A stretch of DNA of 64,000 nt, taken from NCBI GenBank assembly GCA_964543545.1, contig CAZIYT010000005.1, positions 372,001 through 436,000 of the forward strand, written 5' to 3'. The notes below the pieces were generated by a model that saw only the letters and a program-made list of their open reading frames with translations, was not told the DNA's origin and searched no databases. Origin of the DNA: UBA4416 sp964543545. GTDB taxonomy: Bacteria; Bacteroidota; Bacteroidia; B-17B0; Aurantibacillaceae. A program made the position numbers and the translations under genes. Of the stretch, positions 26,785-35,417 are shown piece after piece; position 1 is the stretch's first letter; every line of letters begins with the position of its first letter.

Positions 26785-27177
26785 TTACATCTTCTTCCTG
26801 ACTGCCTCCGGAATCAGGCATTTCTCATGCTTCGCAAAATCATACACCACCAGGGCATCTGTGGCTATGGCCACCGTTTCGTTATCATCATTGGTGATGT
26901 GATGCTCCAGCACAAAGCTGGTATTCCCGGTAGAGAGCTGTTTGGTTAGCAAGTGTACACTTCCGGGGAAATGCAAAGGCTTTTTGAACCGGCAAGTTGT
27001 TTCTGCTACCATAAAGCCGGTATTGGCCGAACGGTACAGCTCCATCAGGCCGATCTCCTCTACATAATGAAGCCTGGCCGCCTGCACATATTTCATGAAC
27101 ATCACATTATTCACATGCCCGAACACATCAAGCTCACTCCAGTCGATCCGTAAGGTGAGATGTGTTTCCCTGCTCAT
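26785..27177 (-). CDS. Hotdog-fold acyl-CoA thioesterase (YbgC/4HBT-like)
   Basis: 130 residues. The segment LRIDWSELDVFGHVNNVMFM holds the conserved Asp and the HVNN motif of 4-hydroxybenzoyl-CoA thioesterase relatives. It would hydrolyse an acyl-CoA thioester in the cytoplasm; the substrate is unknown. Its start overlaps the end of the glycosyltransferase gene by four bases, so the two are translated together. Confidence 0.85.
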   Translation of the reverse strand: MSRETHLTLRIDWSELDVFGHVNNVMFMKYVQAARLHYVEEIGLMELYRSANTGFMVAETTCRFKKPLHFPGSVHLLTKQLSTGNTSFVLEHHITNDDNETVAIATDALVVYDFAKHEKCLIPEAVRKKM

Positions 27178-27926
27178 GATTTCTTAAACAATTGAATGAT
27201 CTTGCGTAAAGGCTTCATGTATAGCGTCAGGGGATTCGGCTTCAATCCATTGATCTTCCAGGCCTTACGGTCCTCCTGGTTGGCACGGATCCTGTTCTTC
27301 AGCGAGACATTGCTCTTCCCGCCTACCCGCATTTTGATGATGAATTCCGGCAGGTAAGCCAGCCTGATCCGGTGCTTGTGAATGAAGCGCAACATGAGCT
27401 CGTAATCGGCTGCCGATACCAGGCTCATGTTAAAGCTCCCGAATTTTTCGTAACATTCCTTTTTTGCAAAAAACGTGGGATGCGGTGGCATCCAGCCCCT
27501 GAGGAACATCCCGTGCCTGTAATGCCCCGATTTCCATTTACGGAAAATAAGGCTCGTATCGTTTTTATCCACGTAATACAGATCGGCATACGCAGCATCT
27601 GCATCGTGCTCGGAAATAGTCTTGGCGATCTTTTCGATCACGTCCTTCCCGGTATAAAAATCATCACTGTGAATAATGCCGATCACATCGCCGGAAGCCA
27701 TCGCAATTCCCTTATTCAGGGCGTCGTACAGGCCACGGTCTTTTTCGGAAAGCACTTTTGAAATTTTATCCCTGTAAGAGTCGATGATAGACAGGGTTTT
27801 GTCCGTTGACCCGCCATCGACAATGATATACTCCATGTCGGCGTATGTCTGGTTCACAACCGACTCTATCGTGTCAGCCAGCGTGGCTTCACTGTTATAG
27901 GTAATGGTTATGATGGAGATCTTCAA
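27174..27926 (-). CDS. Family 2 glycosyltransferase
   Basis: 250 residues of the GT-A fold. The start reads ISIITITYNSEATLADTIES with IIVDGGSTDKT, and the metal-binding motif is in IHSDDFY near residue 90. It transfers a sugar from a nucleotide donor to a glycan in the cytoplasm. It sits beside heptose-activation enzymes in the same direction, four bases upstream of the HAD phosphatase gene end, so it may add to a lipopolysaccharide or surface glycan. Donor and acceptor are not known. Confidence 0.9.
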   Translation of the reverse strand: MKISIITITYNSEATLADTIESVVNQTYADMEYIIVDGGSTDKTLSIIDSYRDKISKVLSEKDRGLYDALNKGIAMASGDVIGIIHSDDFYTGKDVIEKIAKTISEHDADAAYADLYYVDKNDTSLIFRKWKSGHYRHGMFLRGWMPPHPTFFAKKECYEKFGSFNMSLVSAADYELMLRFIHKHRIRLAYLPEFIIKMRVGGKSNVSLKNRIRANQEDRKAWKINGLKPNPLTLYMKPLRKIIQLFKKS

Positions 27927-27930
27927 TTTC

Positions 27931-28479
27931 TTATTGTGTTAATGAGTGTGCGAAATAAATCAATGACCTAAAATTAAAATCAATGCGCTCATCTGTTTTT
28001 GCTTCGGGGCTGATGTACACGGTTTTCATCCCTGCGTTCCTTCCGAATTCCATATCGCTCAGACTATCGCCGACGATGATCGACTTTTCAAAATCAATGT
28101 GTGGGAAATCCTGCTTTGCCTGCAAAGCCATTCCTATTCCGGGCTTGCGGGTCGGATGATTTTCAGCGGCCAGGTAAGGTGAATGGTAAATCTTGTCGAT
28201 CCTGCCTTTCATGTACGTGACCTCATACATCATATTCTGATGAATCAGCTCGAGGTCTTCCGGAAGGATGATCTTCTTGCCGATGCTTTGCTGGTTCGTC
28301 ACGATGACGATGGTTCCGAATAAGCCGTCGAGGATCCTTAAGGCATTTAAGGCGCCATCCAGGAATTCGAACTCCGTCGAATGCTTGACATAATCATTCT
28401 CCAGCTTTTTATTGATCACGCCATCCCTGTCGAGGAACAAGGTCCAGCTTTTATCGATGTGTAGATCTTTTAAATTCAT
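27931..28479 (-). CDS. HAD-family phosphatase, heptose bisphosphatase-like (GmhB-like)
   Basis: 182 residues. HAD motif I is LFLDRDGVIN at about 14-23, motif II VTNQQS, motif III in RKPGIGM and motif IV VGDSLSDM. This is the histidinol/heptose-bisphosphate phosphatase subfamily. The Cys-rich zinc loop of typical GmhB is not present: between IYHSPY and TRKPG there is no cysteine. With the nearby isomerase and nucleotidyltransferase, removal of the 7-phosphate from a heptose bisphosphate is the likely job. A cluster of hairpins separates it from the nucleotidyltransferase gene. Confidence 0.82.
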   Translation of the reverse strand: MNLKDLHIDKSWTLFLDRDGVINKKLENDYVKHSTEFEFLDGALNALRILDGLFGTIVIVTNQQSIGKKIILPEDLELIHQNMMYEVTYMKGRIDKIYHSPYLAAENHPTRKPGIGMALQAKQDFPHIDFEKSIIVGDSLSDMEFGRNAGMKTVYISPEAKTDERIDFNFRSLIYFAHSLTQ

Positions 28480-28494
28480 GTATTTCTTTGTGTT

Positions 28495-28643
28495 CGACCC
28501 CTTCAGGGTCGTAGCGGTTTATCCGTTTTTTTGTTATTCGTATTGGACTGCGTTGCAGTCCCATTCTGATTTATTCATGTTGGACTGCTTCGCAGTCCTG
28601 GTTCTGATTTCCTCCGGAAGAGGGTGTCACGATGCATCGTGAC
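28495..28643. repeat. Cluster of short perfect hairpins between heptose genes
   Basis: Five hairpins lie in a row: CGACCC/GGGTCG (28495-28511), GGACTGC/GCAGTCC with loop GTT (28545-28561), the same stem with loop TTC (28582-28598), CCTC/GAGG (28611-28623), and the 18-base palindrome GTCACGATGCATCGTGAC (28626-28643). The last is present identically at 48054-48071. The two GGACTGC hairpins sit in a direct repeat. They may be mobile palindromes or RNA-stability elements. Confidence 0.75.
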
Positions 28644-28655
28644 GGGGTGTTTGTT

Positions 28656-29372
28656 CTATTTTGGTTTATACCTGAATTCTTTAAAATCCTCCTGAGCCTG
28701 TTGGTAATCTTCCGGAATGCCAATGTCTATAAAATAACCATCATGCTCAAATCCACAGAGCATGATCTCCGAATTCCTGGTTTCAAAAAAATCCTTCTCA
28801 ATCGAAAAAGCCTTTGCAGCCGTGGTATTTTCTAAGAAGATGCTCCTGTTCAGGAGGTATACGCCTCCATTGATCAGGCCGGGCTTTTCGATGCTGTCCT
28901 TTTCCTTAAAAGCGGAAATGCGCTGGCCGGGGCCAAGGCTGATCGTTCCATACCTGGCGGCGTTTCCCACTTTCCTCAGAGCCAGGGCAGCACCGGAGCC
29001 ACAGCTGATATACTGTGCCGTATAGGTATTCAAATCAACATCAAAAAAAGAATCGCCGTTCAGTACCAGGATCTCTTCCGTATGACATTGTTCCATCGCC
29101 AGGCGGATGCCGCCACCCGTTCCCAGCGGTGTTTCTTCCACAGCGTAGGAAACACGGATGCCGTCGAATTCCTGCTTATAACGGTCTGAGACCTTATGTG
29201 CCAGGTAGCCCGTCGAGAGCACCACATGCGTGATGCCATAATGTTTGAGGTATAAAAAAATATAATCGAGAAAAGGCTTGCCTGCCACAGGTGCCATCGG
29301 TTTGGGCACATCGTTCACCACGGTTTGCAAGCGTGTACCGAATCCACCGGCCAGTATAATCGCTTCCGTCAT
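28656..29372 (-). CDS. Sugar-phosphate nucleotidyltransferase (HddC-like)
   Basis: 238 residues. The nucleotide-binding start AIILAGGFGTRLQTVVNDVPKP and VLNGDSFFDVD (metal site) identify an NDP-sugar pyrophosphorylase fold. Its short length and neighbours (SIS isomerase, HAD phosphatase) fit the D-glycero-D-manno-heptose-1-phosphate guanylyltransferase group. It would activate the heptose phosphate for glycan assembly. It follows the isomerase gene by seven bases. Confidence 0.85.
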   Translation of the reverse strand: MTEAIILAGGFGTRLQTVVNDVPKPMAPVAGKPFLDYIFLYLKHYGITHVVLSTGYLAHKVSDRYKQEFDGIRVSYAVEETPLGTGGGIRLAMEQCHTEEILVLNGDSFFDVDLNTYTAQYISCGSGAALALRKVGNAARYGTISLGPGQRISAFKEKDSIEKPGLINGGVYLLNRSIFLENTTAAKAFSIEKDFFETRNSEIMLCGFEHDGYFIDIGIPEDYQQAQEDFKEFRYKPK

Positions 29373-29379
29373 CTGGGGA

Positions 29380-29961
29380 TCAGGGCTTTGGAAACAATTC
29401 CATCTCTACCAGTTCACAAATGGTATGTCCCAGGATCATGTGACATTCCTGGATCCGCGGGGTGTCTTTCGACGGAATGTTGACCAGGTATTTGGCAAGG
29501 CCTTTCATTTTGCCACCGGTTTCGCCGGTAAATGCCACGGTAACCATACCTGTTTCGTTGGCTACTTCCAGGGCTTTGATCACATTGGCCGAGTTTCCAC
29601 TGGTGGAAAGGCCGATCAAGATGTCGCCTTTTCTTCCCATCGCTTTTACCAGGCGGCTAAAGATCACATCATAGCTGTAATCATTCGCCACTGCCGTGGT
29701 ATAGCTGGTATTCACGTGCAGGGCTTCGCTGAACAAAGGAGGCCTGTCGTAATAAAAGCGACCGCTCAGCTCTGCTGCCAGGTGCTGGGCATCGGCAGCC
29801 GATCCGCCGTTGCCGGCCCAGAGCACTTTACCGTCGTGCCGATAGCAGGTTACCATATCCTGAACGATTTGCTGAACGGTATTCAGAATAGCATCATTTG
29901 TCAACAAGGATGTTTTCAGATCGATGGATGCCTGGAGGCGTGATTTAAGCAGTTGTATCAT
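29380..29961 (-). CDS. gmhA: SIS-domain phosphoheptose isomerase (GmhA-like)
   Basis: 193 residues. The SIS fold shows WAGNGGSAADAQHLAAELSGRF near 48-67 and IGLSTSGNSANVIKAL near 116-131, both typical of GmhA. It converts sedoheptulose 7-phosphate to D-glycero-D-manno-heptose 7-phosphate, the first step of heptose activation. The kinase for the next step is not seen in the window. DiaA-like paralogues share the fold, but the context supports GmhA. Confidence 0.87.
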   Translation of the reverse strand: MIQLLKSRLQASIDLKTSLLTNDAILNTVQQIVQDMVTCYRHDGKVLWAGNGGSAADAQHLAAELSGRFYYDRPPLFSEALHVNTSYTTAVANDYSYDVIFSRLVKAMGRKGDILIGLSTSGNSANVIKALEVANETGMVTVAFTGETGGKMKGLAKYLVNIPSKDTPRIQECHMILGHTICELVEMELFPKP

Positions 29962-29982
29962 GTGAATTAATAATGTTTAAAA

Positions 29983-31986
29983 TTAGTAAATTGTTACCTG
30001 AAAATCGTCGTAGAGCACATTATTTTTGCCCCGGTTCCAGATAAAAATTTTGAGCTCGGAAGGACCTTCCGAAACTTTCGGTAAAGACAGCAAATACACG
30101 CAGGTTTTCCAGTCGCCGGCATCAGCGCGCATTGGCCTGGCACTAAACAGCAGGTCTTTACCGCCACTCTTTAAAGATACACAAAGCAGCAGGTCTTTCG
30201 GTGGATCTGCACTTTTGAAGCAGGTGCTGACATGCAACAGGGATGCTTTTGCTTTTAATGCCTTCAGATCATTCAACTGAAGCGTATAGCCGTACTCTGT
30301 AGCCGAATCCATAACAGCTTTGAAATTTCCGAAACAACTCCCTGTACAGAGCCGCTGAATACCCGGCACAGGCGTTTCAAAATACTGGGCACTGTCGAAG
30401 AGGACTTCACGTTGATCCAACCCAAAGAATTCGCTCTCCGTAAGCGGAGGGATTCTTTTATCCTTCAGATAAACGCCGATTTTCCCGTTAGCCCCTATTC
30501 TCCTGATCTTACCGATAATCGAAGGATCGTGGCCATACACTTTAGAGATCATCGCCTCATCGTCTGCCACGATATAATCATAAGGCCATTGGAGCGCGGT
30601 GGCTATTTTGGCGCTGTCGGGCTCTATGATTACAAAGCCTTTCCGCTTCAACAAGATAAAAGCATTATTACTTCCATCATTGCCGAACACCAGCAATTTA
30701 GCGTCTTTCGGGACCTTCAGCGAATCCAGCAAGCGGCCGGCCTCTTTATAATTATCTGCCGTAGAGCTTTCGCCGGTATAGAACAAGGCAATCCGTTCCT
30801 CTAATTTTCCGCGGCTGAACAGGAACACGGGCACAAAGACCAGCAAGGACAAAGCGCTCCAGAGCCTGGCCCTTGGAACCGCCAGTGCAGGCCATTTTAT
30901 CACAAAAAACAGGAATAAACCAATAAGCGGCAAATAGAAAGTATCCAGGAAATAATAATCATGGTTCATAAACTGGTAACACATCAGGATGTAATACAAG
31001 CCGCAGCCACAAAACAGGATGCTTATCAAAAATAGGAATTGTTTTTCCAGCACCGTCATGTTCTTCCGGTTCCTGAGGGCATGATAGCTCCCGATAAGGG
31101 CAGCCACCACAAAGATCAGGTACGACAGAATATTAAAATACTGGAAGCTCCATGTCTTCAACGCCGTTTTGGTAAATTCTGCAAAGTCGCTAAAAGAGGT
31201 TGCGGGAATAATGTAATTGAGAAATAAGGAGCCATAGTGCTTGCGCAAATAGCCATTGTACAGGTAATAGCCAATGATGCAGCCCAAGGCCAGCGCAAAA
31301 CCAAGAAACTTATATCCTTCCAGGCGCTTATTCTTTAATACATAAAACGCCTCAAAACATCCGATGGCTACAAGCAGGACCGCAAAAGGCAGGCGGGCCA
31401 GGGCAGCCAGGGTCACAAACAAGAGGCAGAGGTAAAAATAGTTCCGCCGCTCTGTTTTCAGAAAATACACAAAGTAATAAAGCCCGATCATGGCATTGGC
31501 CAGCGAAGGAATGGTAGGCAAAAATCCGGCCTGGTAATAGAGAAACACCGGCGAGCTTAAGGCAAAGAGCACCACGAACAGGCTCCGTGTGAGGCAGGAT
31601 GTAAACAAAGCCGTCAGCTTATATAAAAAATACAAACCCACGATGGAATACAGGAGTATATACAATCTGAAACACCAGGGCCCGGTAGACTGTGCCATCC
31701 GCATCACAAAAGAAACGAGGTAATCGTGAATGGGAAAATCCACGGAGGTGATGGTCGTTTCCCTGGGCACCATAAACTCGCCCGGGAACTGGTTGTTCAT
31801 CACATAAGTTTGCGGATGAAAGAAATCCTCACCGTTATCGATAAAGCCCAGCGCCAGTGCATAGCGGTCGCATTGCGCCCATGAATGGATGTATTGCGGA
31901 AATTCGTTGAGTGTTTTGCTCTGGAATAAAAAACTGACAAGGCTTATGACACACAGCGCGATGTAGTTATGCAGTGGCTTCAGCAA
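29983..31986 (-). CDS. Large polytopic membrane protein, glycosyltransferase-39/ArnT-like
   Basis: 667 residues. About ten hydrophobic segments fill residues 8-410. A first loop with HSWAQCDRYALALGFIDNGEDFFHP resembles the luminal acidic loop of GT-C enzymes. A soluble region follows from about 415 to 667, probably periplasmic and beta-rich at the end. GT-C enzymes transfer sugars from lipid carriers on the periplasmic face. It lies in the heptose/glycosyltransferase gene series, which supports a glycan role, but no catalytic assignment can be proved here. Confidence 0.65.
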   Translation of the reverse strand: MLKPLHNYIALCVISLVSFLFQSKTLNEFPQYIHSWAQCDRYALALGFIDNGEDFFHPQTYVMNNQFPGEFMVPRETTITSVDFPIHDYLVSFVMRMAQSTGPWCFRLYILLYSIVGLYFLYKLTALFTSCLTRSLFVVLFALSSPVFLYYQAGFLPTIPSLANAMIGLYYFVYFLKTERRNYFYLCLLFVTLAALARLPFAVLLVAIGCFEAFYVLKNKRLEGYKFLGFALALGCIIGYYLYNGYLRKHYGSLFLNYIIPATSFSDFAEFTKTALKTWSFQYFNILSYLIFVVAALIGSYHALRNRKNMTVLEKQFLFLISILFCGCGLYYILMCYQFMNHDYYFLDTFYLPLIGLFLFFVIKWPALAVPRARLWSALSLLVFVPVFLFSRGKLEERIALFYTGESSTADNYKEAGRLLDSLKVPKDAKLLVFGNDGSNNAFILLKRKGFVIIEPDSAKIATALQWPYDYIVADDEAMISKVYGHDPSIIGKIRRIGANGKIGVYLKDKRIPPLTESEFFGLDQREVLFDSAQYFETPVPGIQRLCTGSCFGNFKAVMDSATEYGYTLQLNDLKALKAKASLLHVSTCFKSADPPKDLLLCVSLKSGGKDLLFSARPMRADAGDWKTCVYLLSLPKVSEGPSELKIFIWNRGKNNVLYDDFQVTIY

Positions 31987-31995
31987 AACGGTTGC

Positions 31996-32868
31996 TTATA
32001 AAAATTTGATGGAGTAAGCACTGTGGAAATGCTGTTCGGAGGGAACGGTGATGATGCCTTCTTTCTCCTCCCATACGCCAGTCGCATGATCGGAGTCTGC
32101 AATGCCATACCAGGGCTCCAGGCAAAGGAATTCCGAGGTTCCGGGCTTTGTCCAGATCCCAAAATATGGCCAGCCCTCGCAGGTCATTTCCACACCACGC
32201 CCGCTCCGTGTTGAGGACAACCTCACCTCGCGGATCTGCGCATGCTTCAGCACCAGGGCGTCTTTCTCAAACAGGGAAGAGTTCAAATGTAGCTTATGAT
32301 CCGATAGGTGCAGTACCTTGGTTTCATCGGTAACCAGGCCATCCTGCAGCTTGTTCAGCGTGAGCATATTCATGCCGTTGAACTGAAGCTCATAATCCGC
32401 AAAGGTTTCATGCTCCTCCAAAGGGGCTTTGAAGGCCGGGTGTGCGCCCAGCGAAAAGTACAGGTTCTTATGATCGGGATTGAATACCGTGTAGGAAATC
32501 TTCAGGGTGTCGCCTTGCAGCCGGTAAGAAACCTGTAAGCTGAAATGAAAGGGAAAGAGCTTTAATGTCTCCTCGCTGGCCGTGAGCTCAAAGGAAAGCG
32601 TATCGGCTGTTTCTTCGATGCAGATAAACTCGAGGTCGCGTGCAAAGCCGTGCTGCGGCAGCGTATACTGTTTTCCACCATAGCTGAACTGCCCGTTCCG
32701 GAGCTTGCCCACCATTGGGAACAGGTTCGGCGCATGCCTGGCCCACACCCTGCTGTCTGCCTGCCAGATGTATTCGAGCTGGTCCGCCTTCGATTTCACA
32801 GAGCATAATTCTGCCCCGAGGCTGTTGACCTTCAACTCCAGCTGACTATTTGAAAGGCGATACTGCAT
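31996..32868 (-). CDS. Aldose 1-epimerase (mutarotase) family protein
   Basis: 290 residues of the galactose-mutarotase fold. The catalytic histidine is in SLGAHPAFKAPL and the catalytic glutamate in FLCLEPWYGIADS. It belongs to the LacX-like subgroup. It would interconvert alpha and beta anomers of a hexose or hexose phosphate in the cytoplasm. It lies nine bases upstream of the large membrane protein gene and five bases downstream of the DUF493 gene, in the same direction. Confidence 0.87.
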   Translation of the reverse strand: MQYRLSNSQLELKVNSLGAELCSVKSKADQLEYIWQADSRVWARHAPNLFPMVGKLRNGQFSYGGKQYTLPQHGFARDLEFICIEETADTLSFELTASEETLKLFPFHFSLQVSYRLQGDTLKISYTVFNPDHKNLYFSLGAHPAFKAPLEEHETFADYELQFNGMNMLTLNKLQDGLVTDETKVLHLSDHKLHLNSSLFEKDALVLKHAQIREVRLSSTRSGRGVEMTCEGWPYFGIWTKPGTSEFLCLEPWYGIADSDHATGVWEEKEGIITVPSEQHFHSAYSIKFL

Positions 32869-32873
32869 GATGC

Positions 32874-33149
32874 TTAAAAGGACATCACTCCTTCTATCTT
32901 CGCGGCTTGTTCGTAAATCGCAATGATCTCGTCAACGCTCATCACCACTTGCTTTACCGTAATGCTGAGATAATTTCCTTTCGTAGATTCTTTTTGAATA
33001 ATCTCGGCATCATTGTCGAAGATCGCCTCCACCATCGCGATGGTACGGTTTTCCGCTTTGATGATGAATTTAAACATGTAGACGTAGGGAAAGGTCGTCA
33101 CCGTTTCCTCCAGTTTTTTTCTTAACTCGTCAAAAATTCCTTCTGCCAT
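32874..33149 (-). CDS. DUF493 (YbeD-like) protein
   Basis: 91 residues. It matches the DUF493 family by size and by the pattern of an alpha/beta ACT-like fold: TFPYVYMFKFIIK at the start and GNYLSITVKQVVMSVDEIIAIY in the second half. The function of this family is not established; YbeD lies near lipoate genes in E. coli. It is four bases downstream of the LysE-type gene, so co-transcribed. Confidence 0.85.
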   Translation of the reverse strand: MAEGIFDELRKKLEETVTTFPYVYMFKFIIKAENRTIAMVEAIFDNDAEIIQKESTKGNYLSITVKQVVMSVDEIIAIYEQAAKIEGVMSF

Positions 33150-33153
33150 GCTA

Positions 33154-33792
33154 TTACTTGAAATAATGGTTATAAATTAAAATGACACCGAACACGATGA
33201 GTGCGGTGCCGGTGATGTAGTTCACAATGTTCATCACCTTATCGGTGAGGTAGTGCTTGATCTTTCCGGATAATTTTACTTTGAACAATTCCACTCCCAG
33301 AACAGAAGCCAGCACCAGGATAAAGAATATCAGCATCTTGACCATGGAATTATCAACCGTTTTATTCGTCACCGTCACGTTGGTGAGCCAGAGCAGCCAC
33401 ACGGAAGGATTGAACAGGTTGAGGAAAAAGCCTTTCAGCACCATAAGGCGCGGGCTTGGCAACTGGTTCTGAATGTCAATGGTCTCTTCTGTCTTCACTT
33501 CATGCTTTTTGAAAAAGAAAAAGCCGAAGACAATGAGAATCCCACCGCCAATTGTGGCGAAGGCGGTTTGAGCATTCTTTGAATCCAGGAGGTTCGACAT
33601 CCCGAAATACACGAGCAGGCACACGAGGATACAGACGAAGAGATCGCTGAGCACGACCCCTAAGGCCAGGAAAGAACCCGTATGGTAGCCAAACTTAATA
33701 CCTGTATTGATCAATGCAAAGAATGCCGGACCAAACGAGAATGTCAGGAGGAGGATCAGAATAAGGGCCTGGTATATTAAGCTTAGGATCAA
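33154..33792 (-). CDS. LysE/RhtB-family exporter
   Basis: 212 residues with six hydrophobic segments. The N-terminal FGPAFFALINTGIKFGYHTGS is the conserved first-loop motif of the LysE translocators, which export amino acids or related small molecules. The start overlaps the end of the GH3 gene by four bases. GH3 enzymes join acyl groups to amino acids, so export of an amino-acid conjugate is a possible but unproved link. Confidence 0.87.
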   Translation of the reverse strand: MILSLIYQALILILLLTFSFGPAFFALINTGIKFGYHTGSFLALGVVLSDLFVCILVCLLVYFGMSNLLDSKNAQTAFATIGGGILIVFGFFFFKKHEVKTEETIDIQNQLPSPRLMVLKGFFLNLFNPSVWLLWLTNVTVTNKTVDNSMVKMLIFFILVLASVLGVELFKVKLSGKIKHYLTDKVMNIVNYITGTALIVFGVILIYNHYFK

Positions 33793-35333
33793 AACGATTT
33801 TTTATAAGTTGAAATAAACGCTTCCCAGTCTTTTAATAAATCGCCCTTCAATACGCGCGGGAATTTATGAGCAGAGCCCAGCTTTCCTTTGGTGGCCATA
33901 AAATCGATGAAAGCATCATCAGGAAGTACTTTCACATACACGTCTTTCAGGGCCGAGGTCCGCTCCACCCTGTAGTCGTCATTGATCTCCTTGAGGTGAA
34001 AGTCGAGGCGCTGCTTGATAGCTTCTTCCGACACTGCCTTGTTGGAGCCCACATACCATTGATGCGCAAACAAGGTACCGTGCGGCACACCGGCCACGGC
34101 AAACTCGTTCAGCTCAATTTTGAGATCATCGGCCGTGAGCTTAATGGCACGGCTCATATTCTCTACCGAAAGGTGCTCTCCGCAAAGGCTCAGGTAATGC
34201 TTGGTGCGCCCGGTGATGATGATCTCCGCATGCTCCAGATTTGTAAAGCGCACGGTATCGCCGATCAGGTAACGCCAAGCGCCGGCACAGGTCGACATCA
34301 GCAGGGCATAGTCTTTTCCGAGCTCCACGTCCTTAATGGAAAGCGCTTTGGCATGCTGGTAAATATTTCCATCAGCGTCGAAATTCTCTTCGGTAAAGGG
34401 AACGAACTCAAAAAAGATCCCGTTGTCCAGGAGCATGCGCATCCCTTGCTCAGGGTTCGGTCTTTCCTGGTAGGCGATCAATCCTTCCGATGCCAGGTAA
34501 GTATCGGAGAACACCAGCGGGAAGGCGGTTAATTTATTAATGCTTTTGCGATAAGGCTCGATTGAAACGCCTGCATGTACGTAGGCTCTCAGGTTCGGCC
34601 AGATATCGTGAATGGTTTTTACCTTGTAATGCTCGATGATCCGCTCCATCAGGATCTGCACCCAGGCCGGAACACCGACGATGATCCCGATGTCCCAGTC
34701 CCGCGCGTTCTTCACGATCTCCGCCAGCTTGGTTTCCCAATCCTTGTAGCGCGAAATGGTTTTGCCCGGCTTATAAAAATGCTGGAACCAGATAGGAATA
34801 TTGGCGGCTGTAATGCCGCTGAGATCGCCGGCGTAGTGTGTACCGTTGAAATCAAGCATCGTGCTTCCGCCGATAGCCAGCATGCCTTTCTGAAAATGCT
34901 CGTTTGGAAAATCGTAATGCGCCTGCGCCAGGATCTGCCTCACACTTCCCTTTTTAAAAGCCTTGAGCATCTCTTTAGTCACCGGGATGTATTTACTCGC
35001 CGCTTCAGAGGTGCCTGAGCTCAGCGCGAAATATTTCACATGATTGGGCCAGCATACGTAGGGCTCTCCGCGCAAAGCCCTGAACCACCACTGCTTATAC
35101 ATGCTGCTGTAATCGTGGATCTGAACCGTCTGCTGAAATCCTTCGACCATGCTTTTGGAGCCCAGCAGCTTGCCAAAATGATAATGCTCGCCGAAAGCCG
35201 TGTATTGCGCTTTGGTCATCAGCTTTTTCAAAACCTTAGCCTGCTGCGCATAAAAGTTAGTACGCTTCGGAATTTTCCCGCGCGTATCAACCACCGTTTT
35301 TAATATAGAACCAAGTAATGCCATTTTCTTCAA
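33789..35333 (-). CDS. GH3-family acyl-adenylate amidosynthetase-like protein
   Basis: 514 residues. The ATP/AMP-binding pattern of GH3 enzymes is visible: YFALSSGTSEAASKYIPVT near 90-110, and LLMSTCAGAWRYLIGDTVRF with TGRTKHYLSLCGEHLS later. Plant GH3 proteins conjugate hormones to amino acids; bacterial members are widespread but mostly uncharacterised. Its stop overlaps the LysE-type exporter start by four bases. The upstream gap to the M42 peptidase gene holds an imperfect hairpin (GAGTTGATGATTT with AAATCAATAACTC). Confidence 0.9.
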   Translation of the reverse strand: MKKMALLGSILKTVVDTRGKIPKRTNFYAQQAKVLKKLMTKAQYTAFGEHYHFGKLLGSKSMVEGFQQTVQIHDYSSMYKQWWFRALRGEPYVCWPNHVKYFALSSGTSEAASKYIPVTKEMLKAFKKGSVRQILAQAHYDFPNEHFQKGMLAIGGSTMLDFNGTHYAGDLSGITAANIPIWFQHFYKPGKTISRYKDWETKLAEIVKNARDWDIGIIVGVPAWVQILMERIIEHYKVKTIHDIWPNLRAYVHAGVSIEPYRKSINKLTAFPLVFSDTYLASEGLIAYQERPNPEQGMRMLLDNGIFFEFVPFTEENFDADGNIYQHAKALSIKDVELGKDYALLMSTCAGAWRYLIGDTVRFTNLEHAEIIITGRTKHYLSLCGEHLSVENMSRAIKLTADDLKIELNEFAVAGVPHGTLFAHQWYVGSNKAVSEEAIKQRLDFHLKEINDDYRVERTSALKDVYVKVLPDDAFIDFMATKGKLGSAHKFPRVLKGDLLKDWEAFISTYKKSF

Positions 35334-35417
35334 TTAGAGAATTAATGAGTTGAAGAGTTGATGATTTAAAGAAGTGCTAAATAAAATCAATAACTCTCTG
35401 ACTCTCTCACTCAACAA

